Of a DNA stretch of 64,000 nt, positions 36,550-48,860 are shown piece after piece. The position numbers and the translations under genes were made by a program. The DNA is from Salminus brasiliensis (lineage: Eukaryota; Chordata; Actinopteri; Characiformes; Bryconidae), in contig NC_132892.1 in assembly GCF_030463535.1 (NCBI RefSeq), positions 33,720,932 to 33,784,931 of the forward strand. The letters are read 5' to 3'. The notes beneath the pieces were generated by a model. The model was not told the origin of the DNA. It worked only from the letters and a program-made list of their open reading frames with translations, and made no database searches. The stretch's first letter is position 1. Every line of letters starts with the position of its first letter.

Positions 36550-36665
36550 ATAGTTCTTTACTGTGAGAATCAAAAGGGCCTGAGAAGTACTGAATACTGG
36601 CATGGAGCTAAATCAGACTGGTAATCTGATCATGGAAACAGTTAATATCACAGAGATCAATCAAG
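36550..36665 (+). pseudogene. Orphan fragment of an Ig2 exon
   Basis: The stretch gaatactggcatggagctaaatcagactggtaatctgatcatgg at 36590-36633 matches the 3' part of the Ig2 exons of genes 2, 4 and 7, with a TAA replacing a Glu codon and Cys changed to His. Upstream ctttactgtgagaatc is also Ig2-like. No other exon is nearby. Confidence 0.75.
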
Positions 36666-36956
36666 TAGATCAATCAAGATCAATAATCCCTGCTATTTTA
36701 TGACCATTTATGTAAATTGTTTGTATTAATATTTTTAAGTATTCATACCATTCATCGGTAATTGTTCTACTCTTGTAGTGTTTGTTTAAAAAAATATATT
36801 TTTATTTCTTGTTTAAAAAAATGAAAAATTCTTGTTTTATCTTTATCTCTAGAAACTACATTTCTTCCTGTGGGCTAATCAAGTGTGTAGTTTTAGCATA
36901 ATATCCTGCTTTTAGATGGTAATTATGGTAATAGTATAAATTGTTATAAATTGCAT

Positions 36957-38318
36957 GTATTTAAGTATCTTTTCATGGGACAACAGAAAAACAGGTTGCC
37001 ACTGAAATGCTTTTCCACTCTTCCATGACGACATCAAGGAGCTGACGGATATTCAAGACTTTGCGTTTATTCACCTTCCGCTTGAGGAAGCCCCAAAGAT
37101 GTTCTATTGGATTTAGGTCTGGTGACATGCTTGGCCAGTCTATCACCTTTATTCTCAGCCTCTTTAATAATACAGGGATATTTTAGAGGTGTGTCTGGGG
37201 TAATTATCCTGCTGGAACACTGTCCTGCAACGTAGTTTCCGGAGGGGGGGGGGGGTCAGGCTGTGCTTCAATATATCACAGTACAAATTGGAGTTCATGT
37301 GTCCCTCAATAAAATGTAACTCCCCAAAATCTGCTGCACTCATGCAGCCCCAGACCATGACATTCCCACCACCATGCTTGACTGACATGCATCCCTTTCT
37401 GCTGTGACACTGAGAATTTCCCCACTGTGGGACTAATAAAGGATTATCTTATCTTAGGCATGACACACTTATCTTTGTACTCTTCACCTAATTGCCACCA
37501 TACATGCTTGAGACCATCTGAACCAAACAAATTAATCTTGGTCTCATCAGACAATAGGGCATGGTTCCAGTAATCCATGTCCTTTGTTGACATGTCTTCA
37601 GCAAACTGTTTGCGGGCTTTCTTGTATACAGACTTCAGAAGAGGCTTCCTTCTGGGGTGACAGCTATGCAGACCAATTTGATGTAGTGTGCAGCGTATGG
37701 TCTGAGCACTGACAGGCTGACCCCCCCACCTTCTCAATCTCTGCAGCAATGCTGACAGCACTTCTGCACTTACCTTTAGAGACAGCATTTGGATGTGACG
37801 CTGAGCACGTGCACTCAGCTTCTTTGGACGACCAACGCAAGGTCTGTTCTGAGTGGATCCTGCTCTTTTAAAATGCTGGATGATCATGGTCACTGTGCTG
37901 CAGCTCAGTTTCAGGGTGTTGCCAATCTTCTTGTAGCCTTGGCCATCTTCATGTAGTGCAACAATTTGTCTTTTAAGATCCTCAGAGTTCTTTGCCATGA
38001 GGTGATATGTTGGACCTAATAACACCTGAGACCTAGTAACACTAATGAGTCACATGACATTTTGGAGGGAAAATGACAAGCAGTGCTCAATTTGGACATT
38101 TAGGGGTGTACTCACTTTTGTTGCCGGTGGTTTAGACATTAATGGCTGTATATTGAGTTATTTTGAGAGAAGAATACATTTACACAGATATATAAGCTGC
38201 AAACAGACTACTTTTCAATGTGTCAAAGTGTCATTTTGTCAGTGTTGTCCCATGAAAAGATGTACTTAAATATCTGCAGAAATGTGAGGGGTGTACTCAC
38301 TTTTGTGATACACTGTAT
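36957..38318 (-). mobile_element. Tc1/mariner transposon, interrupted
   Basis: The minus strand encodes a Tc1-type transposase from ATG at 37998 (MAKNSEDLKRQIVALHEDG): paired-type HTH, a GRPKKLS linker, then the DDE core with LLSDETK, FQQDNYPRH and, around 37145-37021, SPDLNPIEHLW. All three catalytic positions are visible, but the frame is broken: a 50-base foreign insertion (37405-37455) splits it after LGEEYKDKCVM, and the C-terminus is in another frame. The right inverted repeat (catgaaaagatgtacttaaatatctgcagaaatgtgaggggtgtactcac) ends in tacactgta near 38318. The left end keeps only the inner part (ttaagtatcttttcatgggacaac). The element is inactive. Confidence 0.92.
37405..37455 (-). repeat. 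Retroelement 3' tail inserted in the Tc1 transposase
   Basis: gagaatttccccactgtgggactaataaaggattatctt interrupts the transposase frame. The same sequence occurs in reverse orientation at 60500-60540. A short tail with GGATTATCT-type end suggests a 5'-truncated non-LTR retroelement. Confidence 0.65.
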
Positions 38319-38515
38319 ATAAACTCTAGCATGTATGTACTTACTCTCTCAAAACTACATTTAATGAATTTACCAGGACCAGATATTCCAGAGACATTTT
38401 GTCAAATTTGTCAAGTCATTGTCAGAGGTATTAAAAATTGAATCAAATCTTCATATTTTCAGACTAATATTAGTTATTAAAATGACCTAGCTTTTTTATT
38501 CTTAAAAAAAAGAAA
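38319..38515. other. Short intergenic gap
   Basis: AT-rich sequence, no feature seen. Confidence 0.4.
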
Positions 38516-38705
38516 ATGTCAATCAGGTTCAGTCTGCCAGAGTCAGAAACCCAGCACCAACCAATCAAATTCAGTCTTCCAGTCTCTGAGTGCCAGTACC
38601 AACCAATCAGACTCAATCAGTCTACCAGAGTGAAAAATCTGACGTACCAACCAATCAGATCCAGTTATCCAAGAGTCCCCAAACCCCAGCACTATCTAAG
38701 GAATA
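38516..38705 (+). pseudogene. Orphan relic of a gene 4 type ITIM-repeat tail exon
   Basis: Four to five degenerate copies of the ~42-base tail unit of gene 4: caatcaggttcagtctgccagag, caatcaaattcagtcttccag, caatcagactcaatcagtctaccagag, caatcagatccagttatccaagag, separated by accaacca spacers. In gene 4 the unit encodes SVYQ motifs. Here the register is broken and Tyr codons are mostly gone. No TM or Ig exon is attached, so a second gene of the gene 4 type once ended here. Confidence 0.75.
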
Positions 38706-39144
38706 ATTGAGCATTGCATTGCATTCTATATGCACTGTACACAAATGATGGCAATTTGTTTACTATGGCTGTTTGTTTGTATCAAGTAAATTCTACTTCT
38801 GTTATAAAGTCTATTATAGTTTTATACATTTTAGTACTTTCCTGCTGCAGTGTTTTCAATGCATGAACATCCTGACAAGTTGAGCAAATGATAGTTTACT
38901 TAAAAGCACTTAAAATACATTTCAATGCATTTTAACAGCAATTCAGATCATTTATATCTGACCAAAAAAGAGATTTCTGCAGCTTTCTTTCTCATAACCT
39001 AAAAAGGGAAATAGGCATGGTCTCATGTACTGTTTTAGATGCAGAGGAAGTCAAAACAGAAGCTCAGAGTTTGACAGAGATAGACCTCTGATATCTGTCT
39101 TAAGTGGCCTACAGCTGGTGTGGATCTGCGAGCCAGAACTCAGA
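38706..39144 (+). promoter_or_regulatory. 5' flank of gene 8
   Basis: ggaaataggcatgg at 39007 is this copy's form of the GGAAGTGGGCATGG block, 138 bases before the start codon. The 5' UTR phrase cagctggtgtggatctgcgag follows at about 39113. Confidence 0.45.
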
Positions 39145-42130
39145 ATGAAGAGCCTTTTCATCTTCACCCTCTACCTGATTTCAGGTAAGGAAATGCACTT
39201 CTAAATAATCAGCACTTTCAGCAGTGGGACTGAATCAAATTTTGATTTCAAATACATTCTGTTTTATAGTAGTGTTTTTGTTTTGTCTCATGTTATAAAT
39301 TCAGCACTTTCTTTCACAGCAGTGTGCTTTCACACTGTAAGAAATGTTTTTTAAAAGTTCAATAAATGCATGTCTCCTACAATAAGTAAGCATGTTAAAT
39401 ATTTGTAATTTTAATATTGACCAAAATCATGATTGTTTTTGCCAGTTGAGCAGGCTTTACTTAAATGGACATTTTGTAGGTGGCAGTGCCTCATATGAAG
39501 TGACAGGACATTCAGGAGGAGGAGTCCTCATCAAGTGTAAATATGACAAAAGTCACATATCAAACTCAAAGTACTTCTGTAAGATTTCAACACTAAACTG
39601 TGTCACCCAGATCAGGACAGAAGTTAAAAATACTTGGGAAAATAGAGGACGATTCTCACTGTTTGATAACACAAAAACTACAGTGCTCTGGGTGTTGATC
39701 AGAGAGCTCACTGTGGAGGACTCTGGAACATACCAGTGTGGTGTTGCTAATGGTTCAAACCTAAATATCTACACATTAAAGAAACTACTTACACTTACTG
39801 GTAAGTTATGGCTTGAAAAGTCTGATTTCTAAAGTAGTCTGTTGCTCCATGAGTTAACTTGATCACTAGACACTGTACAGACTATATCACTAGATCTGTA
39901 GAAAGTTGTGTTGCTGTTACAACATGTTGCAAAAATGATGTACACTTCAGCCAACTAAAACTTAAACTTTTTTTCCAGTGAATAAAAACAACATCAATGC
40001 ACTGGGCCATGTCGGAGGAAGTCTGAACATCAGCTGTAAATACCCACAACACTATAAAGGCAAACCTAAGTTTCTTTGTAGGAAAGTGGATATTGCTGAC
40101 TGTGCTTATAAAATATCTAGTAGTAGTAGATGTGATAGTATTAGAAGATGGAAAACAGTAGAGAAATTCTCTCTGTGTGATGACAAAGAAGCTCAGATTT
40201 TTACTGTGAGCATCAACAACCTGACTGAGGAAGACTCTGGTGAATACTGGTGTGGAGCTAAATCAGGCCAGACATCTGGTCATAGATACAATGTTCATAT
40301 CACACAGACCAATCTCAAAGTTACTGGTGAGTAGATACTGTTGATTTAATTTTCTTACATATACATTTTCATACATACACATTTAATTTACTATGAATAA
40401 ATGTCAGAAGCAATATCAGAAACAAAGTGATGTATATGAGAAGAGTCTTACATAAAGTAATTACTTAAATTAGTTATGTACAATATTTTATCCATATGTA
40501 CATATGGACATAATTTAACTAATTTCTGTAATACTGTTGACAAGTTAGCACTAAGACAATGCACTAGTAGTTTAAAATAGAATTACTAGAGACCATAAAA
40601 AACTATTTGCATATGCACATATGAGTCCTTATCACCATGACTAGCATTTAAATGAGGAACTGAGAAAAGCCTGAAATAGCACCCCAGTAATATTAGCATA
40701 TCTGTTGGTTTTCTCAAATACATTCAGCAAACAATAATGAACACTACTGAGAAAGTTTAAAAAGTTTGCTTGTGTGCGTTTACAAGCACTCCTGGCATTC
40801 TTAGATGTAATTACAATTATTTTACCTGGCTGACATCCAAAGCTACTTACATTTAAGTCATAACAAAAACACCATCAAACACAACATAAAACAAATAAAG
40901 CTAAAGCAATTTTTAAAAATATTTTATTTACATTGTTTAATTCTAACACAAATCTAATTCCTTAGATCCTGATGTTCTATCACAGTCATCAACACACATA
41001 GGTTCACCCACAACAAAACCAACCACACTGTCAACTTCTAAAACCACATCACCTTCATCTGATGCTAAAGGTATTTATACAGTGTGCAGAACACAGGAAG
41101 TCTACATATATTTAACATGTCTACATTTAAATTTGCTTATACCTGATTCACTAATTCCGATTATGTTTCTCCAGAACCAGCATTTCCAGTTTTAGTTTCT
41201 GTGATTTTGGTATTACTTCTGATTGGATTCTTATTCATCATACTTACTCTCCGAAAACGAAGCAAGAATCAAAGTACAACCACGCACATGGATACATACA
41301 CCTTTCTTAAGCTAAACGACACATACATAGCTACAGAAGGGTACATTACCTACATGTATTTGCTATAATTAAATCACTAAATCAGTTTACACAGAACTGA
41401 TTAATGACCAACCCCAATCTAGCATTTCCAAAGAACAGTTAATTTTACTCTTTTAACACAGGCTACAGTAAGCTGAAAACGTTTTACAGCAGTACATCAA
41501 CACCACCAACAACAAAGGCTTATTATAAGCACAACTAATAATTAAATCTGAAAAAATATATACAACAGGCATAACTTCTACACAATTCTACCTATAACTT
41601 TAATTAGACACAGACTATAGTGACATGCTCAGTAGTGCCCTCTGTTGGCTAGCAATTATGAGGCCAAAAGTAAACAGAATTCACATATTCACTGATGAAT
41701 CCCTTCATTTAATCTGGGACTGTTATTAAGGTGACTAATATTGTGTTTAAAATTCACAATAAGAATGTGATTTTTTTAATGTATGAGTGTTAATATCAAG
41801 TTTTCTTTCTTCTTAGACCCAATTTCATTCTCAAGCCAATCCCTCAGAGACCCAGTAAACATCTGTGGTGTAGGTCAAGCATCAGACACTGCAGTTTCCA
41901 CAGTCTACTCTACTTCCCAACTGCTCACAAACCCCTCAGATCCTGTTTATGACAATCTCCAGTTACCCATGAGTGACTTTTTGCATTCAGCAGCAATCTC
42001 TGCTGAAGATCCAGCATACGCTACTGTGAAATTTAGGAAGAATGTGTGCAGTTCTAATAATGCTGATACCTTCAACAAGGAGGACGACTTCTGTGACTAT
42101 GCTACTGTCAAACATGTTTTTGGAACATGA
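39145..42130 (+). CDS. Gene 8: CD300/pIgR-like receptor, 408 aa, fused tail exon
   Basis: Six exons: 39145-39184, 39480-39800, 39979-40326, 40966-41070, 41175-41273, 41817-42130, stop TGA at 42128. Signal peptide start MKSLFIFTLYLIS. Ig1 uses a weak acceptor ttttgtag three bases shifted from the paralogs, so it starts GGS instead of VGG. Both Ig domains keep the four-cysteine pattern and the DSGTYQC and DSGEYWC motifs; Ig2 has an extra SSSRCDSI segment with an added Cys. Stalk is one Ser/Thr/Pro exon. TM uncharged. The last exon reads straight from the short cytoplasmic exon (DPISFSSQSLRDP) into the long one; the intron and the first YEEI motif are missing. Remaining motifs: YSTS, YDNL (YxN), YATV and a final YATV. 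AATAAA at 42256 is a good poly(A) signal. Confidence 0.87.
41634..41648 (-). promoter_or_regulatory. CTCF-like site, gene 8 intron
   Basis: Plus strand agtgccctctgttgg. The reverse complement matches the CTCF core at 14 of 15 positions, and lies about 170 bases before the cytoplasmic exon, as in gene 7. Confidence 0.5.
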
Positions 42131-42689
42131 TCAAAGTAGTTATTTTTTTCTTTAGATTATTTAACACAATGTAGTGACATACTTTGCTTTATCACAGCTG
42201 TTTGCATTGCTGTATTCAAATGGCATCTTAATTGTATATATTGAACATTTATATTAATAAATGATTGTTCAGTTTTGTATGTCAGCTGTTTTGTATAATA
42301 CTAAACATTTAGTAGCTTAGTAGCTTTAGTAGTTTAGTAGCACCTAACACTTTCTCTGCTTCTCCACTTCAGTGGCCAGCAGTGATGGGTGGCAGCAGTA
42401 GGTCAGGGGTATTCAGAGGTAAACAGTGCAAAATCAAAAAATAAAGGTAAACTAAACAGCTTCACTAAAATCTTTCATTCCTTTATTGCATTAGTTATGT
42501 TTACTTAAAATTACTAAAAAAGGCAAGGCAAAGTAGTTTGTATATTTATCCTCTAGCAGTAAAAGTATTCCCGACCAGAACGACAACAAATAAGCTAATG
42601 ATACTATTGGTCAGCAATAACACTCCTACAAGCTAAAAATACTTCCACAGGTTAAAAGGTCAAATGCCCATATTAATGTTAGATTAATG
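42131..42689. other. 3' flank of gene 8
   Basis: Poly(A) signal AATAAA at 42256-42261, about 125 bases after the stop. Beyond about 42310 there is unique AT-rich sequence without a gene, grading into the repeat array. Confidence 0.5.
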
Positions 42690-43784
42690 TTAGATGTTAG
42701 AAATTAAAGTTCACTTCACATTTGTTTTATGTATTAGGTTCACAAACATCACACTTACACTTAAGTTTCTCTTTCCTCACATATATGGTTTGTTTTAGAT
42801 TCAACTAACTCACATTTGTGTTATGTATTAGGTTTATATACATCACATTTATGTTTTAGGTTCTCATAGCTTTCATTTATGTTTTAGATTCAATTAACTT
42901 GCTTTTATGTGTTAGGTTTTGATTTACTTATGTCACATTTGTTCAATGTGTTTTATTTCACATTTAGATTTGATCACTTACCTCATTTTTATATGTATTA
43001 GGTTCACATACAACACATTTATGTATAAGATCCACCTACCTCACATTTGACATTTACTTACTTACATTTCTGTATTAGGTTAGGTTCACTTATCTCACAT
43101 TCATGTTTTAGGTTCTCTTAGCTTAAATTTACTTATTGGGTTTTGATTCACTTACCTCACATTTGTTCTGTGTTAAGTTCACTTATCTCATATTTATATT
43201 TGAGGATCTCTTACCTTGTATTTTTATATGTGTTAGATTCACTTAACTCATATTTGTTTTAGGCTCTCTTAGCTTAAATTTACTTATTGGGTTTTGATTC
43301 TCACATTTATATTTGAGAATCCCTTACATTAAATGTGTATGTCTTAGGCTCACATACATCACATTTATATTTGAAGATCACTTCACATTTTTTTATGTAT
43401 TAGATTTACATACATCACATATATGCATTAGGTTCACTTAGCTCACATCTGCTTCATGCATTACGTTCACACACATCAAATGTATATTTTAGATTTATTT
43501 ACCTCACATTTTTGTTTTAGGTTCACTTACCTCTGATTAAATTTATGTGTCAGGTTTACTTATCTCACATTTATGTTTAAGGATCACTTACCTTACATTC
43601 TTTTTTATAGGTTTTAGGTTCACACACATCACATGTACTATATGCATTATGTTCTCTTAGCTCACGTTTGTTTATTAGGTTCTGATTTACTTACCCCACA
43701 TTTGTGTTATGTGTTAGGTTCACATACATCACATTTATGTATTAGGTTCGCTTATCTCACATTTGTTGAACGTATCCCCACCCA

Positions 43785-44700
43785 TAGAGAAGATAATCCT
43801 TGAGCCGACCAACTTGGAGCGGAGGCATGTCTTTCAAAAAAATGGAAGCCACTGGATCCAACTGACTTGCATGCTTACATTGGAATTCCAGGTTACAGGT
43901 CAAAGGGTGAATCAACTGCAAGTTTATGGAATGAAGAGAATGAAAGGCCAATCTTCTGAGTAACAATGTCTTTAGAGACATTTCACATGATCTCTCTTGT
44001 GATCTGATTTGTCTGGTCAACGCGAAAGAGGAAAACTTGCAGTGATGAGAGATGTTTGGGATAAATGGGTCAAAATCCTGCCTTTATTGTATAATCCTGG
44101 CTCCAATGTCACTGTCGATGAGCGCCTTGTTCCATTCAGAGAAAACCCCCCCTTCCAACAGTATATGCCAAACAAGCCTGCGAAATATGGCATCTATATA
44201 TGGGCAGCCTGTGATGCAAAATCCAGTTTTCCATGGAACTTGCAAGAAAGCCACCTGGAGGAGCACCTGAGAAGAATCAGGGAATGCGTGTGGTATTGGA
44301 GATGACTGAAGGGCTGCAAGGTCATAACATCACATGTGACAACTTTACATCCTACCATCTTGAAGATGAATTTCAGGTGAGAAAGCTGACTATCTTGGGA
44401 ACAGTCAGAAAAAAGCAAGAACTTCCCAGTGAGATTCTGAAGATGCAAGGAAGATCTCTGCATTCCTCAAAATTTGCTTTCACATAGAAAACAACACTTC
44501 TTTCTTACTGCCCAAAGAGACTCAAGAATGTTCTTGTGATGAGCACAATGCACAAAGATACATCTCTGAGCACAAGAGAGGATATGAAGCTGCAAATGAT
44601 CCTAGAATACAACTCCACCAAAGGAGGAGTTGACAATCTTGACAAAGTCACAGCAACATATAGCTGCCAGCGCAAGACTGCCCATTGGCCCTTAAGATCA
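43785..44700 (+). pseudogene. piggyBac transposase fragment 1
   Basis: The longest of four copies. It has frame breaks. Readable in order: LWNEENERPIF and MSLETFHMIS (from about 43915), then from 44009 RDVWDKWVKILPLLYNPGS, VTVDERLVPFRENPPFQQYM and NKPAKYGIYIWAACDA, the conserved piggyBac core around the first two catalytic Asp residues. From 44290 comes HNITCDNFTSYHLEDEFQ and GTVRKKQELPSEIL, and at 44600-44700 STKGGVDNLDKVTATYSCQR with the third catalytic Asp. Stops and frameshifts lie between blocks, so it is not a functional transposase. Confidence 0.88.
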
Positions 44701-45781
44701 TGTACATCACATTTATGAATTAGTATCACTTAGCTCACATTTGATTTTATGTATTAAGTTCACACACATGAAATGTGTATTTTAGATTTATTTACCTCAC
44801 ATTTTTGTTTTAGGTTCACTTACCTTTGATTTATGTGTTAGGTTTACTTATCTCACATATTTCAGGATAACTTACCTCACATTTTTTTTCTATAGGTTTT
44901 AGGTTCACATATATCACATGTACTGTATGCACTAGGTTCTCTTAGCTCACCTTTGTTTATTAGGTTCACACACATGAAATGTGTATTTTAGATTTACTTA
45001 CCCCACATTTGTGTTATGTGTTAGGTTCACATACATCACATTTATGTATTAGGTTTGCTTGTCTCACATTTGTTTTATGTATTAGGCTCACAAACATCAA
45101 ATGTATGTTTTAGACTCCCTTACCTCACATTTATATTTCAGGATCAATTACCTCACATATTTATAATATGCATTAAGTTCACTTACCTCACATTTATGTA
45201 TTAGGTTAACTTACCTCACATTTATATTTGAGGATCACTTACCTTACATTTTTTATATGTATTAGGTTCATTTACCTCACATTTATGTATTAGGCTCTCT
45301 TAGCTTACACTTATTTATTAGGTTTCAATTTACTTCCGCACATTTATTTATTGGGTTTTGATTTACTTATCTCACATTTGTTTTATGTTTTAGGTTCACT
45401 TACCTCACATTTGTTCTGTGTTAGGTTCACTTATCTCACATTTAAATTTAAAGATCACTTACCTTGTATTTTATGTTTTATAAAATACATTCACTTACCT
45501 CGCATTTATGTTTTGAGTTCACTTACCTCAGGTGTATATTTGAGAATCACTTACCTTAAATGTTTATATGTCTTAGGTTCACATACATCATATTTTGAAG
45601 ATCACTTACCTCACATTTTGTATATGTATTAGATTCACATGCATCACATGTATGCATTAGGTTCACTTAGCTCACATCTGCTTTATGTATAAGGTTCACA
45701 CACATTAAAGGCATGTTTTAGATTTATTTACCTCACATTTTTATTTTAGGTTCACTTACCTTACATTTGTCATACAATACA

Positions 45782-46250
45782 TGGAACTTGAAAGAAAGCC
45801 ACCTGGAGGAGCACTTGAGAAGAATCAGGGAATGCGTGTGGTATTGAAAATGAATGAAGGGCTGCAAGGTCATAACATCACGTGACAACTTTACATCCTA
45901 CCATCTTGAAGATGAATTTCAGGAGAGAAAGCTGACTATCTTGGGAACAGTCAGAAAAAATAAGCCAGAACGTCCCAGTGAGATTCTGAAGATGCAAGGA
46001 AGACCTCTGCATTCCTCAAAATTCGCTTTCACATAGAAAACAACACTTCTTTCTTACTGCCCAAAGAGACTCAAGAATGTTCTTGTGATGAGCACAATGC
46101 ACAAAGATGCATCTGAGCACGAGAGGATATGAAGCCGCAAATGATCCTGGATTACAACTCCACTAAAGGAGAAATTGAAAATCTTGACAAAGTCACAGCA
46201 ACATATAGCTGCCAGCGCAAGACTGCCCGTTGGCCCTTAAGACCAAGTAA
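45782..46250 (+). pseudogene. piggyBac transposase fragment 2
   Basis: Begins within the ESHLEEHLRRI region and runs to the GGVDNLDK-like end, here mutated to GEIENLDK. Contains FTSYHLEDEFQERKLTILGT and VRKNKPERPSEILKMQG. The upstream catalytic part is missing. Its left edge is shared with fragment 4. Confidence 0.85.
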
Positions 46251-46779
46251 ATCACATTTATGAATTAGGTTCACTTAGATCACATTGTATTAGGTTCACA
46301 AACATCAAATGTGTTTTAGATTCACTTACCTCACATTTATATTTGAGAATCACTTACCTTAAATGTGTATGTCTTAGGTTCACATACATCACATTTATAT
46401 TTGAAGATCACTTCACATTTTTTACATGTATTAGATTTACATACATCACATGCATGCATTAGGTTCACTTAGCTCACATCTGCTTTATGTATTAGGTTCA
46501 TACACATCAAGTGTATATTTTAGATTTATTTACCTCACATTGTTATTTGAGAATCACTTACCTTAAATGTGTATATGTCTTAGGTTCACATACATCACAT
46601 TTATATTTAAAGATCACTTACCTCACATTTTGTATATGTATTAGATTCACATACATCACATGTATGCATTAGGTTCACTTAGCTCACATCTGCTTTATGT
46701 ATTAGGTTCACACACATCAAATCAATGTTTCAAAATTATTTACCTCACATTTTTATTTCAGGTTCACTTACCTTAAATT

Positions 46780-47400
46780 TGTTTGGGATAAATGGGTCGA
46801 AATCCTGCCTTTATTGTATAATCCTGGCCCCCATGTTACTGTTGATGAGCGCCTTGTTCCATTCAGAGGACACTCTCCTTTCCGACAGTATATGCCAAAC
46901 AAGCCTGTGAAATATGGCATCTAAATATGGGCAGCCTGTGATGCAAAATCCAGTTTCGCATGGAACTTGCAAGAAAGCCACCTGGAGGAGCACCTGAGAA
47001 GAATCAGGGAATGCGTGTGGTATTGGAGTTGACTGAAGGGCTGCAAGGTCATAACATCACATGTGACAACTTCTTTACATCCTTCCGTCTTGAAGATGAT
47101 TTTCAGGAGAGAAAGCTGACTATCTTGGGAACAGTCAGAAAAAAAAGCCAGAACGTCCCAGTGAGATTCTGAAGATGCAAGGAAGACCTCTGCATTCCTC
47201 AAAATTTGCTTTCACATAGAAAACAACACTTCTTTCTTACTGCCCAAAGAGACTCAAGAATGTTCTTGTGATGAGCACAATGCACAAAGATGCATCTGAG
47301 CACAAGAGAGGATATGAAGCCGCAAATGATCCTAGAATACAACTCCACCAAAGGAGGAGTTGACAATCTTGACAAAGTCACAGCAACATATAGCCCTTAA
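46780..47400 (+). pseudogene. piggyBac transposase fragment 3
   Basis: Starts inside WDKWVKILP (tttgggataaatgggtcg) and extends to STKGGVDNLDKVTATYS, then stops at cttaagatcatgtac as fragment 1 does. It is the counterpart of fragment 1 in the second copy of the ~2.7 kb block, and has a TAA in the GIYIW motif. Confidence 0.87.
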
Positions 47401-48404
47401 GATCATGTACATCACATTTATGAATTAGTATCACTTAGCTCACATTTGATTTTATGTATTAGGTTCACACACATGAAATGTATATTTAAGATTTATTTAC
47501 TTCACATTTTTGTTTTAGGTTCACTTACCTTTGATTTATGTGTTAGGTTTACTTATCTCACATATTTCAGGATAACTTACCTCACATTTTTGTTCTATAG
47601 GTTTTAGGTTCACATACATCACATGTACTGTATGCACTAGGTTCTCTTAGCTCACCTTTGTTTATTAGGTTCTGATTTACTTACCCCACATTTGTGTTGT
47701 GTAAAATTCACACACATCACATTTATGTATTAGGTTCGCTTATCTCACATTTGTTGTACGCATTAGGCTCACACACATCAAATGTATGTTTTAGATTCCA
47801 TTCTCACATTTATATTTAAGGATCAATTACCTCACATATTTAATATATGCATTAAGTTCACTCACCTCACATTTATGTATTAGGTTCACTTATCCCACAT
47901 TTATGTATTAGGTTCTCTTAGCTTACACTTATTTATTAGGTTTCAATTTACTTAAGCACATTTATTTATTGGGTTTTGATTTACTTACCTCACATTTGTT
48001 TTATGTTTTAGGTTCACTTACCTCATATTTGTTCTGTGTTAGGTTCACTTATCTCACATTTATATTTAAGGATCACTTACCTTGTATTTTATATGTTTTA
48101 TAAAATACATTCACTTACCTCACATTTATGTTTTGGGTTCACTTACCTCAGATGTATATTTAAGAATCACTTACCTTAAATGTTAGTATGTCTTAGGCTC
48201 ACATACATCACATTTATATTTGAAGATCACTTACCTCACATTTTGTATATGTATTAGATTCACATACATCACATGTATGCATTAGGTTCACTAAGCTGAT
48301 ATCTGCTTTATGTATTAGGTTCACACACATTAAATGCATGTTTTAGATTCATTTACCTCACATTTTTATTTTAGGTTCACTTACCTTACATTTGTCATAC
48401 CATA

Positions 48405-48860
48405 CATGGAACTTGAAAGAAAGCCACCTGGAGGAGCACCTGAGAAGAATCAGGGAATGCGTGTGGTATTGGAAATGAATGAAGGGCTGCAAGGTCATAA
48501 CATCACGTGACAACTTTACATCCTACCATCTTGAAGATGAATTTCAGGAGAGAAAGCTGACTATCTTGGGAAGAGTCAGAAAAAATAAGTCAGAACATCC
48601 CAGAGAGATTCTGAAGATGCAAGGAAGACCTCTGCATTCCTCAAAATTCGCTTTCACATAGAAAACAACACTTCTTTCTTACTGCCCAAAGAGACTCAAG
48701 AATGTTCTTGTGATGAGCACAATGCACAAAGATACATCTCTGAGCACAAGAGAGGATATGAAGCCACAAATGATCCTGGATTTGGAAGTTGACAATCTTG
48801 ACAAGTCACAGCAACATATAGCTGCCAGTGCAAGACTGCCCATTGGCCCTTAAGATCACA
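48405..48860 (+). pseudogene. piggyBac transposase fragment 4
   Basis: Counterpart of fragment 2, with the same left edge (atggaacttgaaagaaagccacc) 2627 bases downstream. It has a deletion in the tail part (STKGG lost). Confidence 0.85.

Noticed and set aside
44009-44305. Open frame with a good piggyBac core, considered as a domesticated transposase gene
   Set aside because: The frame breaks on both sides, the third catalytic region is in another frame, and three more damaged copies lie in the same repeat.
45351-45632. Plus-strand open frame in the satellite array
   Set aside because: It is a translation of the repeat unit (LTSHLF-like low complexity). Similar frames occur throughout the array.
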